Source: DAIPJH01 sp036770365 (GTDB taxonomy: Bacteria; Pseudomonadota; Alphaproteobacteria; Rickettsiales; UBA998). From it: a stretch of DNA of 64,000 nucleotides. How positions within the stretch are numbered: the stretch's first letter is position 1; each line of letters opens with the position of its first letter. This document shows positions 8,218 to 17,707 of this stretch, piece after piece. Where the stretch lies: assembly GCA_036770365.1 (NCBI GenBank), contig DAIPJH010000008.1, forward strand, positions 45,115 through 109,114, given 5' to 3'. The position numbers were made by a program, and so were the translations under genes. Under the pieces are notes generated by a model. That model searched no databases and was not told where the DNA came from. It saw only the letters and a list, made by a program, of their open reading frames with translations.

Positions 8218-10005
8218 TCACGCCTCCAGCTCATCAATATAGCCCGCAATGATATCTAACCCCTGCTGCCAGAAACCTTGATCCGTAATATCAATACCAA
8301 AAGGTGCAAGCAATTCCTTGTGACGTAATGTGCCGCCAGCACGCAACATATCCATATATTTTTTCTCAAAATCTGCGGCTTTACCTATTTCAGATTCCTT
8401 TTGATAACACGCATACAACGCGTTGACCAAACAATCCCCAAATGCATAGGCATACACATAAAATGCGGAATGAATAAAATGAGGAATATAACACCAATAA
8501 TAACGGTATGGTTTTTTAAAGCGCAGCGCAGAACCTAAACTCTCTTTCTGCACATCCAACCAAATATCTGATATATCTTCAGTTGTTAGCTCTCCTTCTT
8601 TACGCTTCGCATGCACACGCTGTTCAAACGAACAGAAGGCCACCTGCCGCACGACCGTATTGAGCATATCCTCAACTTTGCCTGCGATCAAAACACGTCT
8701 TCTTGATTTATTTTTCTCACGACGCAAGATTTCTTGAAACACCAACTGTTCACCAAATACAGATGCGGTTTCAGCCAATGTCAGCGGGGTATCTGCCATC
8801 AACGCACCTTGTTGCGCAGACAATACTTGATGCACACCATGCCCAAGCTCATGTGCAAGTGTCATCACATCACGCGTCTTACCTTGAAAATTCACCAACA
8901 AATAAGGGTGAACAGAAGGCACAGTCGGATGCGCAAAAGCACCAGGGGATTTTCCTGCGCGTACAGGCGCATCAATCCAACCTTTATCGAAAAATTCTTT
9001 ACCAATCTTTGCCAAGTCAGGAGAAAATGCACCATACGCCTCTAATACCAACTCCACCGCCTCATCCCACGTGTAGAGTTTATCATCATCTTGCGGAAGC
9101 GGAGCATTTCTATCCCAATAATTCAGTTTGTTATCCCCCAGCCATTGCGCCTTGACACTGTAATAACGATGCGAAAGCCGACCATAATTCGCACGCACAG
9201 ACGCAAGCAATGTCTCCACCACATCATCTTCGACTTGATTGCTGACATTACGCGCAGAAATTGGCTCTTTAAAACCGCGCCACTTATCCTCAATATCCTT
9301 GTCTTTTGCCAACGTATTAGTAATCAAGGTGAAAACATGCGCATTTTTCTCAAAACGCTCACCAATCACCTTTGCTGCTTTTTTGCGCACATCGGGTTTT
9401 TTGGAAGACAATAAATCCATGATTTCTGCTGAGGAAAGTTTCTTTCCATCCAACGGAAAACGCATCTGAGCAATGGTTTCGTCAAACAAACGACACCATG
9501 CTGCGTGACCTGTCACCGACTTCTCAAGGAGCAACTGTTCCAATTCATCTGAAAGCTGATAGGGTTTCATCGCACGCACATCACGTAACCATGGGGCGTA
9601 GTGGCGCAACTTCGCAGATGATTTCAACAACGCCTGCAAAGCATCTTCTTCCAAACGATTAATCGCCAACGAAAAAAATAAAATACCTGAGGAAATATTT
9701 GTTATTGTTTCACTGATGTTTTGATAAAACTGCGCATAGGCAGGATGGGTCATGTCAGAAGCGTAAATAAGCTGCGCATAACTACCTAGCCGTCCCATCA
9801 CATCTTGTAATGCTTCATATTCCTTGATCGCAGCCGCAAGGACATCACCCTGCACGCCGTCTATCTTACCTTGATAATCTTTGGCAAACTGTACCGCACG
9901 TGTTTTTGCTTGCAGCACATCTGCCTCAATTTCAGGTGCATCAATCCCCACATATAAATCGGTGAGATTCCATTCTGGCAGTGCTTTCACTACGCGTTTA
10001 GACAT
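8218..10005 (-). CDS. pepF: Oligoendopeptidase F (M3 family zinc metallopeptidase)
   Basis: Cytosolic zinc peptidase of 595 residues that degrades oligopeptides. The metal site TLAHELGHGVHQ is near residue 385, and the distal glutamate lies in ETASVFGEQ about 27 residues later. Length and the C-terminal YRYYWCYIPHFIHSAFYVYAYAFG region fit the PepF/M3B family. The gene is the first of a probable two-gene unit with lolD on the minus strand, 3 bases apart. Confidence 0.95.
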   Translation of the reverse strand: MSKRVVKALPEWNLTDLYVGIDAPEIEADVLQAKTRAVQFAKDYQGKIDGVQGDVLAAAIKEYEALQDVMGRLGSYAQLIYASDMTHPAYAQFYQNISETITNISSGILFFSLAINRLEEDALQALLKSSAKLRHYAPWLRDVRAMKPYQLSDELEQLLLEKSVTGHAAWCRLFDETIAQMRFPLDGKKLSSAEIMDLLSSKKPDVRKKAAKVIGERFEKNAHVFTLITNTLAKDKDIEDKWRGFKEPISARNVSNQVEDDVVETLLASVRANYGRLSHRYYSVKAQWLGDNKLNYWDRNAPLPQDDDKLYTWDEAVELVLEAYGAFSPDLAKIGKEFFDKGWIDAPVRAGKSPGAFAHPTVPSVHPYLLVNFQGKTRDVMTLAHELGHGVHQVLSAQQGALMADTPLTLAETASVFGEQLVFQEILRREKNKSRRRVLIAGKVEDMLNTVVRQVAFCSFEQRVHAKRKEGELTTEDISDIWLDVQKESLGSALRFKKPYRYYWCYIPHFIHSAFYVYAYAFGDCLVNALYACYQKESEIGKAADFEKKYMDMLRAGGTLRHKELLAPFGIDITDQGFWQQGLDIIAGYIDELEA

Positions 10006-10075
10006 TTCTTCGCCTCATAAGTTTAAAATGAGATTATCGTCACCGTCAAGCGCACATGCCAAAACATCACGCCCA

Positions 10076-11797
10076 TTAGGGGTGTTCTTGAGGAGAAACG
10101 GGGCGTGCTGTATTATTATGCTCACTCTCCATATCTTCCAGCGATTCCATAGCGGAAGGAGAATCCCCATTTCCTTCAAACTGATGATCTTCCATAGAAG
10201 ATTTTTCGTGGTCGCTAGAAAAAAGCTTATCCAACAAAGAATCCGACTTATCAGAAGATATGGGCTTTTCTAAGGCTGCATCTGGCTTCACCTTATGTTT
10301 ATCCATATCTTCTGGAAATTTTACATCACCATCTAACAACTTTTTATCATCCTTTATAGTACCACTAACGGGCGATGCACTGGCTGGTGCGGCATCATGC
10401 TCCAACCCACCATTAGAAATAATATCCACATCAGGCATTTCATCATGTGTATCAACAGCAGCATCACCACTATCACCCTGATTAGCATCAGACTTTGACT
10501 CTGGTTGTGTCACACCAAGCAGATATTGCTTGAGTGCCGTTGCCAGTAACTCCTCAAAGGTAACATCACCCACATAAAACCCGCCACCATACTCACGATC
10601 AAGCGAAAAATGGATCGTGTCCGTTTTAGTGTTCCATTCAGAAGAAATACGCTTTAAAATAGTGCGTGTTACTTCAGTGCTGCGGTCATCCAAAACACCT
10701 GCTGATTGCAAACGTCCCATCAAAACCCCGACATTCGACAAGGAAACTTCCGCAGACCCCATCGGTAATATCTCATCCTTGATCACATCAAACTTACCCA
10801 TCAATTTCAAGACAGAGCTACCAGAATGAACCGAGAGTGCATTAAAGAAATAACTATAATCTTTATGATTTTCATTATTATCTTCGGATAGAACCGACGC
10901 GGTCTCACGATCCACATCTGCCTCAATGTCAAGCGGTGCAATGACTGACAAAAACCCTGTTGTGTCCAAACGCGCTACTTTTAACTCATAGTGCGTCATA
11001 CGTGCTGCATCTTCCTTAGCAGCCTCTGCATGCAACTCCAACGATGCAACTTTTGTCGTACGATCCGCCGTTTTAACAACCGATTCTGCAAGAGAAATCT
11101 GCTGGGTGTATTCCTCAGAATCAACCCCGATAAATCCTTTTACCTTTGAACCAAGCTTCGTTTCAAACGTCATGTACGGGATAGCATCACCCGCCTCATC
11201 CTTATCCTTGAAGATACTAATTTGAGTCGGAATAAAGCCCTCATACGCCTGACCATTATCCGTTTTGATCACTTCCACTTCTAAAGGCGTCACCATTTCA
11301 AAACGACGCGCTTCACCATCTTCACCTTTGATGTGCAGCGGTGCAGGAAAGACCAAACGCAGTTTTTCCATCTCCGCCGTATCAGGCTGAATCTCCACCA
11401 CAGAGGTTGCAAAAGAACGTGCAAGTTTATTATGACGACTCAAGGTAATACGTGGATCAGCGATCACTGCACGTTTAGAGAACAATCCACCCTCGATAGA
11501 GATAGAGCCATGGGTAAAGTTTGCGTCATATCCTTTACGTGCCGCGGATTCCTTCATCATATCGCCCCAGATCTGTAGGCGCGTGTTGACCATGTCAACA
11601 CTCAAAGCTGCACGCGATGTAAAGTAACCAAGCAGCGCAATCACTACTACCGCAGCAAGAAAAACCACCAAGCCTACATTAGAATTCTCATCTCCGTCCG
11701 CAGAAGAAGTGCGCCAGAAACAAAGCTTTTCAAACCACGCCTTTGTTGGCGCACCATGCGGCTGTGTTCCACTTTTCTTGTCACTTACTTCTGACAT
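10076..11797 (-). CDS. Unknown single-pass membrane protein with long acidic tail
   Basis: A 573-residue protein without a domain I can name. A cytosolic N-terminus of about 40 residues is followed by one strong membrane helix (LVVFLAAVVVIALLGYF, around 43-62). The next 370 residues are beta-rich in character and would lie in the periplasm; the motif FTHGSISIEGGLF recalls the DUF945/DUF2125 group of large envelope proteins, but that is only an impression. The last 130 residues are rich in Asp, Glu, Ser and Pro and probably disordered. It lies 34 bases downstream of fdx on the same strand, so it may be read through from there. Confidence 0.75.
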   Translation of the reverse strand: MSEVSDKKSGTQPHGAPTKAWFEKLCFWRTSSADGDENSNVGLVVFLAAVVVIALLGYFTSRAALSVDMVNTRLQIWGDMMKESAARKGYDANFTHGSISIEGGLFSKRAVIADPRITLSRHNKLARSFATSVVEIQPDTAEMEKLRLVFPAPLHIKGEDGEARRFEMVTPLEVEVIKTDNGQAYEGFIPTQISIFKDKDEAGDAIPYMTFETKLGSKVKGFIGVDSEEYTQQISLAESVVKTADRTTKVASLELHAEAAKEDAARMTHYELKVARLDTTGFLSVIAPLDIEADVDRETASVLSEDNNENHKDYSYFFNALSVHSGSSVLKLMGKFDVIKDEILPMGSAEVSLSNVGVLMGRLQSAGVLDDRSTEVTRTILKRISSEWNTKTDTIHFSLDREYGGGFYVGDVTFEELLATALKQYLLGVTQPESKSDANQGDSGDAAVDTHDEMPDVDIISNGGLEHDAAPASASPVSGTIKDDKKLLDGDVKFPEDMDKHKVKPDAALEKPISSDKSDSLLDKLFSSDHEKSSMEDHQFEGNGDSPSAMESLEDMESEHNNTARPVSPQEHP

Positions 11798-11831
11798 ACA
11801 CGCCTCTTACCTTGGCAAATTAAAATTCTAG

Positions 11832-12164
11832 TTATGCAACTTGCATATTACGCGTTGCGGCAGGCAACTTCAAACGCATCCCATCCAGCGCATCTGTCAC
11901 CATAATTTGACAGCCAAGACGGGACGTATGGGTCAAACCAAATGCTAAATCCAACATATCTTCCTCGTCATCCGACGCAGCGGGAAGTTTATCATAAAAT
12001 TCTTGTTCTACAATGATATGACAAGTTGAACACGCAAGCGAACCTTCACACGCACCCTCAAGTGGCACTGAATACTTATGCGCAACCTCCAGCACCGATA
12101 CACCTAATGGCGCATCCACTTCTTTTTCCGTTCCGTCTGCAAAAATAAAGGTAAGTTTAGGCAT
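11832..12164 (-). CDS. fdx: ISC-type [2Fe-2S] ferredoxin
   Basis: Small electron carrier (110 residues) of the ISC iron-sulfur assembly machine. The cluster ligands are seen in CEGSLACSTC and the later Cys in SRLGCQIMV; the FGLTHTSRLGCQ stretch is typical of Fdx/adrenodoxin. The start MPKLTFIF at 12164 is chosen; an upstream ATG adds 13 unrelated residues. It is separated from hscA by an EF-hand gene on the opposite strand, so it is not in the same transcript unless that gene is read through. Confidence 0.95.
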   Translation of the reverse strand: MPKLTFIFADGTEKEVDAPLGVSVLEVAHKYSVPLEGACEGSLACSTCHIIVEQEFYDKLPAASDDEEDMLDLAFGLTHTSRLGCQIMVTDALDGMRLKLPAATRNMQVA

Positions 12165-12267
12165 GGCACACTCATATTTCAAACACACACAGCCCGCCAT
12201 CAAAGACGCAGCCTACCCAAGCACCATACGATAGGTGGCACGGAAATCAAGCAAAATCACTGCGAAA

Positions 12268-12287
12268 TTGTCATACAAATGTCATAC
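12268..12287 (+). promoter_or_regulatory. Pho-box-like tandem repeat
   Basis: The sequence TTGTCATACAAATGTCATAC holds two copies of TGTCATAC exactly 11 bp apart, the spacing of PhoB half-sites, and matches about 15 of 18 consensus positions. It lies 53-72 bases upstream of the EF-hand gene. No clear -10 is found at the expected 10 bp distance; candidate -10 hexamers TGTAAT and TATAAC lie further down. Confidence 0.6.
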
Positions 12288-12339
12288 TCACACGTAAAAA
12301 AAAATGTAATGTGCTATAACAACGCATGGAGGATTTCAT

Positions 12340-12861
12340 ATGCCAAATTTTCTAGATAAAAAAACCGAAGAAAAAATTAGAACTATGCTCAAAGACTCAT
12401 TGTTACTCGCAGATCTTAACAAAGATGGCGTAGTAACTTCTGACGAAAAAGGTCGTTCGATCCTTGCTCTCATGAAATATAGTAAAGACCTAAACAATGA
12501 TGGTCACCTAGATTTAAAAGAACTAAAAGCCGGCTTACAAGCTGCCACTAAGGATAAGATTGTTCCAGAAAGCTATGCAAAAGAACGCATGGAACACATA
12601 AAAAAATACAACATAACTGAGATACCCACCCCACCAGAAGCCATTGTATCTCGGGCGGTTGAGATTGCCAATCAATTGATAGCACAAGGCAACAACATTG
12701 AATTTAGAACTGAACATGTTGATATTGAAGTTGAAAAAATAATTCAGCCTATAAAAACTGGGAAGCCAATCCCCAATCAAACATCAGAAGCTGAAACGCT
12801 TTCACCAATAAAAACACCAATTATAGCTCAGGCAAACCCCACAAAAAACGTGATGCTATAA
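12340..12861 (+). CDS. EF-hand calcium-binding protein
   Basis: A 173-residue protein with two EF-hand loops: DLNKDGVVTSDE (residues 25-36) and DLNNDGHLDLKE (residues 50-61), both with Asp/Asn at positions 1, 3 and 5 and Glu at position 12, so calcium binding is likely. The rest has no known domain and ends in a Pro/Thr-rich tail. No signal peptide is seen. It is inserted on the plus strand between hscA and fdx, and ends two bases before the hscA stop. A good ribosome site (GGAGG) precedes the ATG. The upstream region carries a Pho-box-like repeat. Role unknown. Confidence 0.85.
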   Translation: MPNFLDKKTEEKIRTMLKDSLLLADLNKDGVVTSDEKGRSILALMKYSKDLNNDGHLDLKELKAGLQAATKDKIVPESYAKERMEHIKKYNITEIPTPPEAIVSRAVEIANQLIAQGNNIEFRTEHVDIEVEKIIQPIKTGKPIPNQTSEAETLSPIKTPIIAQANPTKNVML

Positions 12862-12863
12862 CA

Positions 12864-14717
12864 TCATATTTCTTCAACATTCACACCAGTTAGTGCCGCG
12901 GCAATCGCCCTATCCATACGTTTTTGGGCAAACGGTGCGCTGCGGTGTTGGAGCTGCTGGTGACGCATATCAATCATGTCGCGGTCTTCACTAACACAAG
13001 CAGCTTCTAACCCTGCCATTTCACGCTGCATCGCCGCCAATTCCTCTGGAGAGAGTAAATCCCCATCATGCTCAAGTGCGGATTTCACATCTTGCATCGT
13101 GCGCCGCGCTTCCATCCGCGCTTCGACCAGCAAACGCTCCATAATATCACGCTTGGCATGAATCATACTCTCACGCAGCATATCGGTCATTTCTTCGGTG
13201 CTAATGCCGTAAGTTGGCTTAACCTCAATACTTTGTTTGATACCTGTACCAAGTTCTTCCGCACTCACGGTGAGCAAACCATCTGCGTCCACTTGGAAGG
13301 TCACACGGATACGCGCCACGCCAGCCGCCATCGCAGGAATACCGCGTAACGTGAACTTTGCGAGCGAGCGACACTGACCAACCATCTCGCGCTCCCCTTG
13401 CAGCACATGAATATTCATCGCGGTTTGCCCGTCCTGATAAGTCGTGAATTCCTGCGCCATGCTGGTAGGAATAGGAGAATTGCGGTGAATAATCTTTTCA
13501 ACCAACCCACCCATCATCTCCAAACCCAACGAAAGCGGTGTCACATCCAGCAATAAATGACCACCTGTATCTGCATCGCCATCAATACCGCCTGAGAGCA
13601 GATGTGCCTGACGTGCTGCGCCGTACGCCACCACACGATCAGGGTCAACATTATAGAGCGGCTCCTGCTTAAACTCATCCAGCACTGCTTCGCGTACTGC
13701 AAATAAACGCGATGAACCTCCAACCAATACGATTCCCTGCAAATCAGAAGATTGTAGCCCAGCATCTGACATCGCTGTACGCGCTACATTTAACGTTCGT
13801 TTAATGAATGGTCGTGTAATCACATCTAATTCATCACGGTTAAGCGTAAGGGTTTTACCGTCAAATGACACTTGTGCTTGCGGCATTTTAGATAGCTGTT
13901 CTTTGAGTGTTCGGCAAGCAGAAGTAAGCGAGGAACTCATCGCAACTTGTTGATTATTCATTAAATGAATGGCGATAGCATGGTCAATATCGTCACCACC
14001 AAGTGCCGTATCCCCTGCCGTTGCCAACACCTGAAACACACCTTTTTCCAGACGCAAGAGTGAGAAGTCAAATGTGCCACCGCCCAAGTCATAAATGCCA
14101 TACACACCCTCTGACGCATTGTCCAAGCCATACGCTAGTGCCGCTGCCGTTGGCTCATTCACCAAACGCAACACTTCCAACCCCGCCAAACGCGCCGCGT
14201 CACGAGTCGCCAAACGTGCCGCATCATCAAAATAAGCAGGCACAGTAATCACCGCTTGCTGCACTTCTTTATCGAGCGCATCTTCAGCCAAGAACTTCAA
14301 ATAACGCAAAATATCAGCAGAAATTTCGACCGCACTACGCTTTGTTCCACAAAGCTGCAAACGCACCGCACCGCCCTCTTCCCCCGTAGCAACCTTCGCC
14401 GCCAAATGCGGGGAAAGCCCTGCGACTTCCTCCGCGCCGCGCCCCATCAAACGCTTGATAGACGCGACCGTATCCGCGTGACCTTCTTGATAAAGGCGGC
14501 GCGCTTCCCAGCCGACCAACGGCGCAGCATCGGCACTATACGTCACTACAGACGGAAACAACGTACACCCCTGAGCATCCTCAATCGCCACCGCCTGTCC
14601 TTCATGAATAATCGCCACTACGCTATGCGTCGTGCCTAAATCAATCCCCACGGCTGTTTTTTCTTCATGCGGCGCAGGAGTTTGCCCTGGTTCATAAATC
14701 TGCATTAGAGCGTTCAT
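12864..14717 (-). CDS. hscA: Fe-S assembly chaperone HscA
   Basis: Hsp70-family ATPase specialised for handing clusters from IscU to target proteins. The 617-residue protein has the nucleotide-binding signatures GIDLGTTHSVVA and YDLGGGTFDFSLL, and a substrate-binding domain after about residue 390. The length and its place directly after hscB identify it as HscA rather than DnaK. The IscU client motif LPPVK is present in the iscU product encoded upstream (bases 15754-16185). Confidence 0.96.
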   Translation of the reverse strand: MNALMQIYEPGQTPAPHEEKTAVGIDLGTTHSVVAIIHEGQAVAIEDAQGCTLFPSVVTYSADAAPLVGWEARRLYQEGHADTVASIKRLMGRGAEEVAGLSPHLAAKVATGEEGGAVRLQLCGTKRSAVEISADILRYLKFLAEDALDKEVQQAVITVPAYFDDAARLATRDAARLAGLEVLRLVNEPTAAALAYGLDNASEGVYGIYDLGGGTFDFSLLRLEKGVFQVLATAGDTALGGDDIDHAIAIHLMNNQQVAMSSSLTSACRTLKEQLSKMPQAQVSFDGKTLTLNRDELDVITRPFIKRTLNVARTAMSDAGLQSSDLQGIVLVGGSSRLFAVREAVLDEFKQEPLYNVDPDRVVAYGAARQAHLLSGGIDGDADTGGHLLLDVTPLSLGLEMMGGLVEKIIHRNSPIPTSMAQEFTTYQDGQTAMNIHVLQGEREMVGQCRSLAKFTLRGIPAMAAGVARIRVTFQVDADGLLTVSAEELGTGIKQSIEVKPTYGISTEEMTDMLRESMIHAKRDIMERLLVEARMEARRTMQDVKSALEHDGDLLSPEELAAMQREMAGLEAACVSEDRDMIDMRHQQLQHRSAPFAQKRMDRAIAAALTGVNVEEI

Positions 14718-14813
14718 ATACTCATCCGTTTTTGCATCTGCTATATCGCCCCATTCTTTAGTGTTTTACTGGGGAAAAGGCAACAAAACTTGTAAGAAAA
14801 CTTACCCAACCAT

Positions 14814-15311
14814 TCATGAACGCTTTTTCACTTCGTCCAAAAACTTCCGCAGAAAACGCAGGCGAATAGTAGCTTGAGCGCAGGCATCATGTTCGCCTGA
14901 TGCATAAGTGCTGCTAATGAGCAAAATAGACTCTGCCCAGCCTGCTTCAGCCTTTACCTTTAGTGTTGCGACTGCTTCAGGACTTTCCGCCTCAAACAAG
15001 GCTTCGCGCATCTCCATAGACTCTATCAGCAAGTTTTGCGATGCCTTCACCGCTTCAGGCTTATCACCCAATACATAGCCTTTTAGTCCAAGTAGATATT
15101 CCGCACGAAGCAGGGGGTCTTTCAATGTAATATAGGCTTGATTTGCATCTGCGCTTAATTGCATAGCAACCAATTTTTCAGTTTCATTTGCACGTGCAAG
15201 ACGGTCAGGATGAGTACGTTGTTGGAGTTGGATATACGCTCGGTGGAGGGCAGATTCATCTATATCAAAAGCCTGCGGCAATCCGAATAACTCGAAGCCA
15301 TGACTAGACAT
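14814..15311 (-). CDS. hscB: Fe-S assembly co-chaperone HscB (J-protein)
   Basis: J-domain partner of HscA that recruits IscU. The J-domain is at the N-terminus with the HPD motif in QRTHPDRLARAN, followed by a C-terminal helical domain that contacts IscU. I start at MSSHGFELFGL (15311), which gives 165 residues and overlaps the end of iscA by 8 bases; a longer frame would run backward through iscA and lacks homology. The overlap points to translational coupling in the isc operon. Confidence 0.93.
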   Translation of the reverse strand: MSSHGFELFGLPQAFDIDESALHRAYIQLQQRTHPDRLARANETEKLVAMQLSADANQAYITLKDPLLRAEYLLGLKGYVLGDKPEAVKASQNLLIESMEMREALFEAESPEAVATLKVKAEAGWAESILLISSTYASGEHDACAQATIRLRFLRKFLDEVKKRS

Positions 15312-15636
15312 GAAACGACTCGCCGCAACCACAGCGACCTTTCTCATTGGGATTGCGGAATACAAACCCACTTTTGAGTTTTTCTTCTACGAAATCCATC
15401 TCAGTACCAATCACGAACATAATGGCCTTCGGGTCAATCAGTAGCGTAACGCCTTTATCATGTACCACTTCATCAAACTCACCAATCTCATCAGCATATT
15501 CGATGGTATAAGACAGCCCTGAACACCCACGTGTACGCACACCTACACGTACACCCGCAGAAGGCTTATCGCGCTTTGCAAGCAATTCACCTACGCGTTG
15601 TGCGGCATGATCAGTAATGGTGACAGGTACGGACAT
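15304..15636 (-). CDS. iscA: Iron-sulfur cluster assembly protein IscA
   Basis: A-type carrier of 110 residues. The three conserved cysteines are in RGCSGLSY and the C-terminal CGCGESF. It delivers clusters or iron in the ISC pathway and sits between iscU and hscB in the normal order. The 117 bases before it, down from iscU, hold no gene. Confidence 0.95.
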   Translation of the reverse strand: MSVPVTITDHAAQRVGELLAKRDKPSAGVRVGVRTRGCSGLSYTIEYADEIGEFDEVVHDKGVTLLIDPKAIMFVIGTEMDFVEEKLKSGFVFRNPNEKGRCGCGESFHV

Positions 15637-15753
15637 GGTTTCTCTTTTTTTGCTCCCGCTTCGGTCTCCTGACCTACGCGATGAGCCTAAGGCTTTGCCA
15701 CTAAAAAGCTCGGACTCCTGTCCTCACTTACTTCACTGGCTAAAAATTTCTAA

Positions 15754-16185
15754 TTATACCGTAGCAGCCGTTTGGTGATGTTCAGCTAATTCTTCAGCAG
15801 AAAGCAAACCATGCTTCGCTTTATAATCACGCACTGCTGCTTTAATCGCATCTTCCGCCAGCACTGAGCAGTGAATCTTTACAGGAGGAAGCGCAAGCTC
15901 TTGTGCAATCTCAGTATTTTTCACCGTCATTGCATCATCAAGGGTTTTGCCCTTTACCCACTCACTCACGAGTGAGCTGGAAGCAATCGCTGAACCACAC
16001 CCAAAGGTCTTGAACTTCGCATCTTCAATCACACCGTTTTCACCAACGCGGATTTGCAGCTTCATCACGTCGCCACACGCAGGCGCACCAACCAAGCCCG
16101 TCCCTACATCGTCATCATCTTTATCAAACGACCCCACATTGCGTGGATTGTCGTAATGATCCATTAGTTTTTCACTGTAAGCCAT
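15754..16185 (-). CDS. iscU: Fe-S cluster scaffold IscU
   Basis: Scaffold on which the [2Fe-2S] cluster is built before transfer by HscA/HscB. The 143-residue protein shows the three ligand cysteines in GAPACGDVM, TFGCGSAIA and KIHCSVLA, and the HscA-recognition motif LPPVK directly before the third. It follows iscS by 56 bases. No iscR regulator gene is seen in front of iscS. Confidence 0.97.
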   Translation of the reverse strand: MAYSEKLMDHYDNPRNVGSFDKDDDDVGTGLVGAPACGDVMKLQIRVGENGVIEDAKFKTFGCGSAIASSSLVSEWVKGKTLDDAMTVKNTEIAQELALPPVKIHCSVLAEDAIKAAVRDYKAKHGLLSAEELAEHHQTAATV

Positions 16186-16241
16186 TTTTTTAGTCCCTTG
16201 TTGCTAGTTCTGGTTGCTAATGCTGATGTGTCATTTAGCTC

Positions 16242-17477
16242 TTAGTGTCCAGCCCATTGAATCTTAGAAATATCAATACCTTCTTGCGCCATTTCCCATA
16301 GGGGACTCATCGCGCGGAGTTTATCTATTGCACCTTTGACAATGCTGATCGCACGGTCGATTTCGGCTTCGGTGGTGAAACGTCCAATGCCAAAACGAAT
16401 AGAAGTATGCGCAAGCTCTTCACCCACGCCAATCGCACGCAACACATAAGACGGCTCAAGCGACGCAGAGGTGCAAGCAGAACCAGACGACACTGCCAAG
16501 TCTTTGATTGCCATAATCATCGACTCACCTTCGATGTACGAAAAGCTGAGATTGATATTTCCTGCCCAACGTAACTCACGGTCACCGTTCAAATATACTT
16601 CAGGAATACCGTCCAAACATGCCTTCAAAAACTTCTCACCTAAATAACGAATGCGCCCTGCTTCTTCAAACATTTCTTTAGCAGCAATCTCCGCGGCTTC
16701 ACCCAACCCTACGACCAAAGGTGTCGGCACAGTGCCAGAACGCATACCACGCTCTTGACCGCCGCCATTGAACAAAGGCTCAAGACGAACGCGAGGACGG
16801 CGGCGTACAAACAATGCCCCCACACCTTTCGGTGCATAAATCTTATGCCCTGAGATGCTCATCAAATCGATATTCATCGCTTCCACATCAAGCGGAATCT
16901 TACCAAAGGCTTGTGCGGCATCCGTATGGAAAAACGCACCCTTAGCACGGCATAATTTACCAATTTCCGCAAGTGGCTGAATCACACCGATTTCATTATT
17001 GATTGCCATTACTGACACCAAAAGCGTATCTTCACGTATTGTTTTTTCAAGCAAATTCAAGTCAATCAAGCCATTCGTTTGCACGGGTAAATAAGTGATT
17101 TCAAACCCATCGCGTTCCAAATGACGGCACGCATCCAGCACACATTTATGCTCGGTCTGCACGGTAATGATATGTTTTCTCTTGTCTTTATAAAACGCCG
17201 CCACTGATTTAATCGCAATGTTGTTAGATTCGGTTGCACCTGAAGTAAAAATGATTTCTTTGTCCGAGGCGTTAATGAGTCGCGCCACTGATGCACGCGC
17301 AATCTCCCCTGCTTCCTCAGCTTCCCAGCCATACGCATGGCTACGCGAATGGGGATTTCCAAATTTTTCGGTAAAATATGGCATCATCTTCGCCACCACA
17401 CGCGGGTCACACGGCGAAGTTGCCTGATAATCTAAATAGATAGGCATTGTGTCGCGTTTTGCAATCATTGCTGTCAT
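16242..17477 (-). CDS. iscS: Cysteine desulfurase IscS
   Basis: PLP enzyme that takes sulfur from cysteine and passes it to IscU and to tRNA thiolation. The PLP lysine is in SGHKIYAPKGVGA and the persulfide cysteine in SSGSACTSASLEPSYVL. With the first ATG the protein is 411 residues; a start at the second in-frame ATG (17447, MPIYLDYQATSP) would match E. coli IscS better and cannot be excluded. First gene of the isc cluster. Confidence 0.96.
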   Translation of the reverse strand: MTAMIAKRDTMPIYLDYQATSPCDPRVVAKMMPYFTEKFGNPHSRSHAYGWEAEEAGEIARASVARLINASDKEIIFTSGATESNNIAIKSVAAFYKDKRKHIITVQTEHKCVLDACRHLERDGFEITYLPVQTNGLIDLNLLEKTIREDTLLVSVMAINNEIGVIQPLAEIGKLCRAKGAFFHTDAAQAFGKIPLDVEAMNIDLMSISGHKIYAPKGVGALFVRRRPRVRLEPLFNGGGQERGMRSGTVPTPLVVGLGEAAEIAAKEMFEEAGRIRYLGEKFLKACLDGIPEVYLNGDRELRWAGNINLSFSYIEGESMIMAIKDLAVSSGSACTSASLEPSYVLRAIGVGEELAHTSIRFGIGRFTTEAEIDRAISIVKGAIDKLRAMSPLWEMAQEGIDISKIQWAGH

Positions 17478-17607
17478 AATCCAACCACTTAGGTGTAAAT
17501 CTTTTATAAAAGAGGGACTTTATGCGCGAAAATCCACGCTTTTGCAAGTGCAATATACAATAACCTAGCTTTTTAATCAAGTATATACTAGGCGCATCTC
17601 AAGACAA

Positions 17608-17625
17608 TCTTAACCATACCGTCAT
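17608..17625 (+). promoter_or_regulatory. Pho-box-like element (weak)
   Basis: TCTTAACCATACCGTCAT matches about 10 of 18 Pho-box positions; only the CGTCAT half is good. It lies 82 bases upstream of the unknown gene at 17708. It also contains TTAACCAT, which equals a CtrA half-site, so its identity is open. A -10-like TATAGT is found near 17660. Confidence 0.25.
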
Positions 17626-17707
17626 ATAATCTTAACATGACCAGATAGAATCACTATGTTATAGTAGGTTAAACAAAGAAACACTAACCTTTTTACGAGG
17701 ATTTTTC

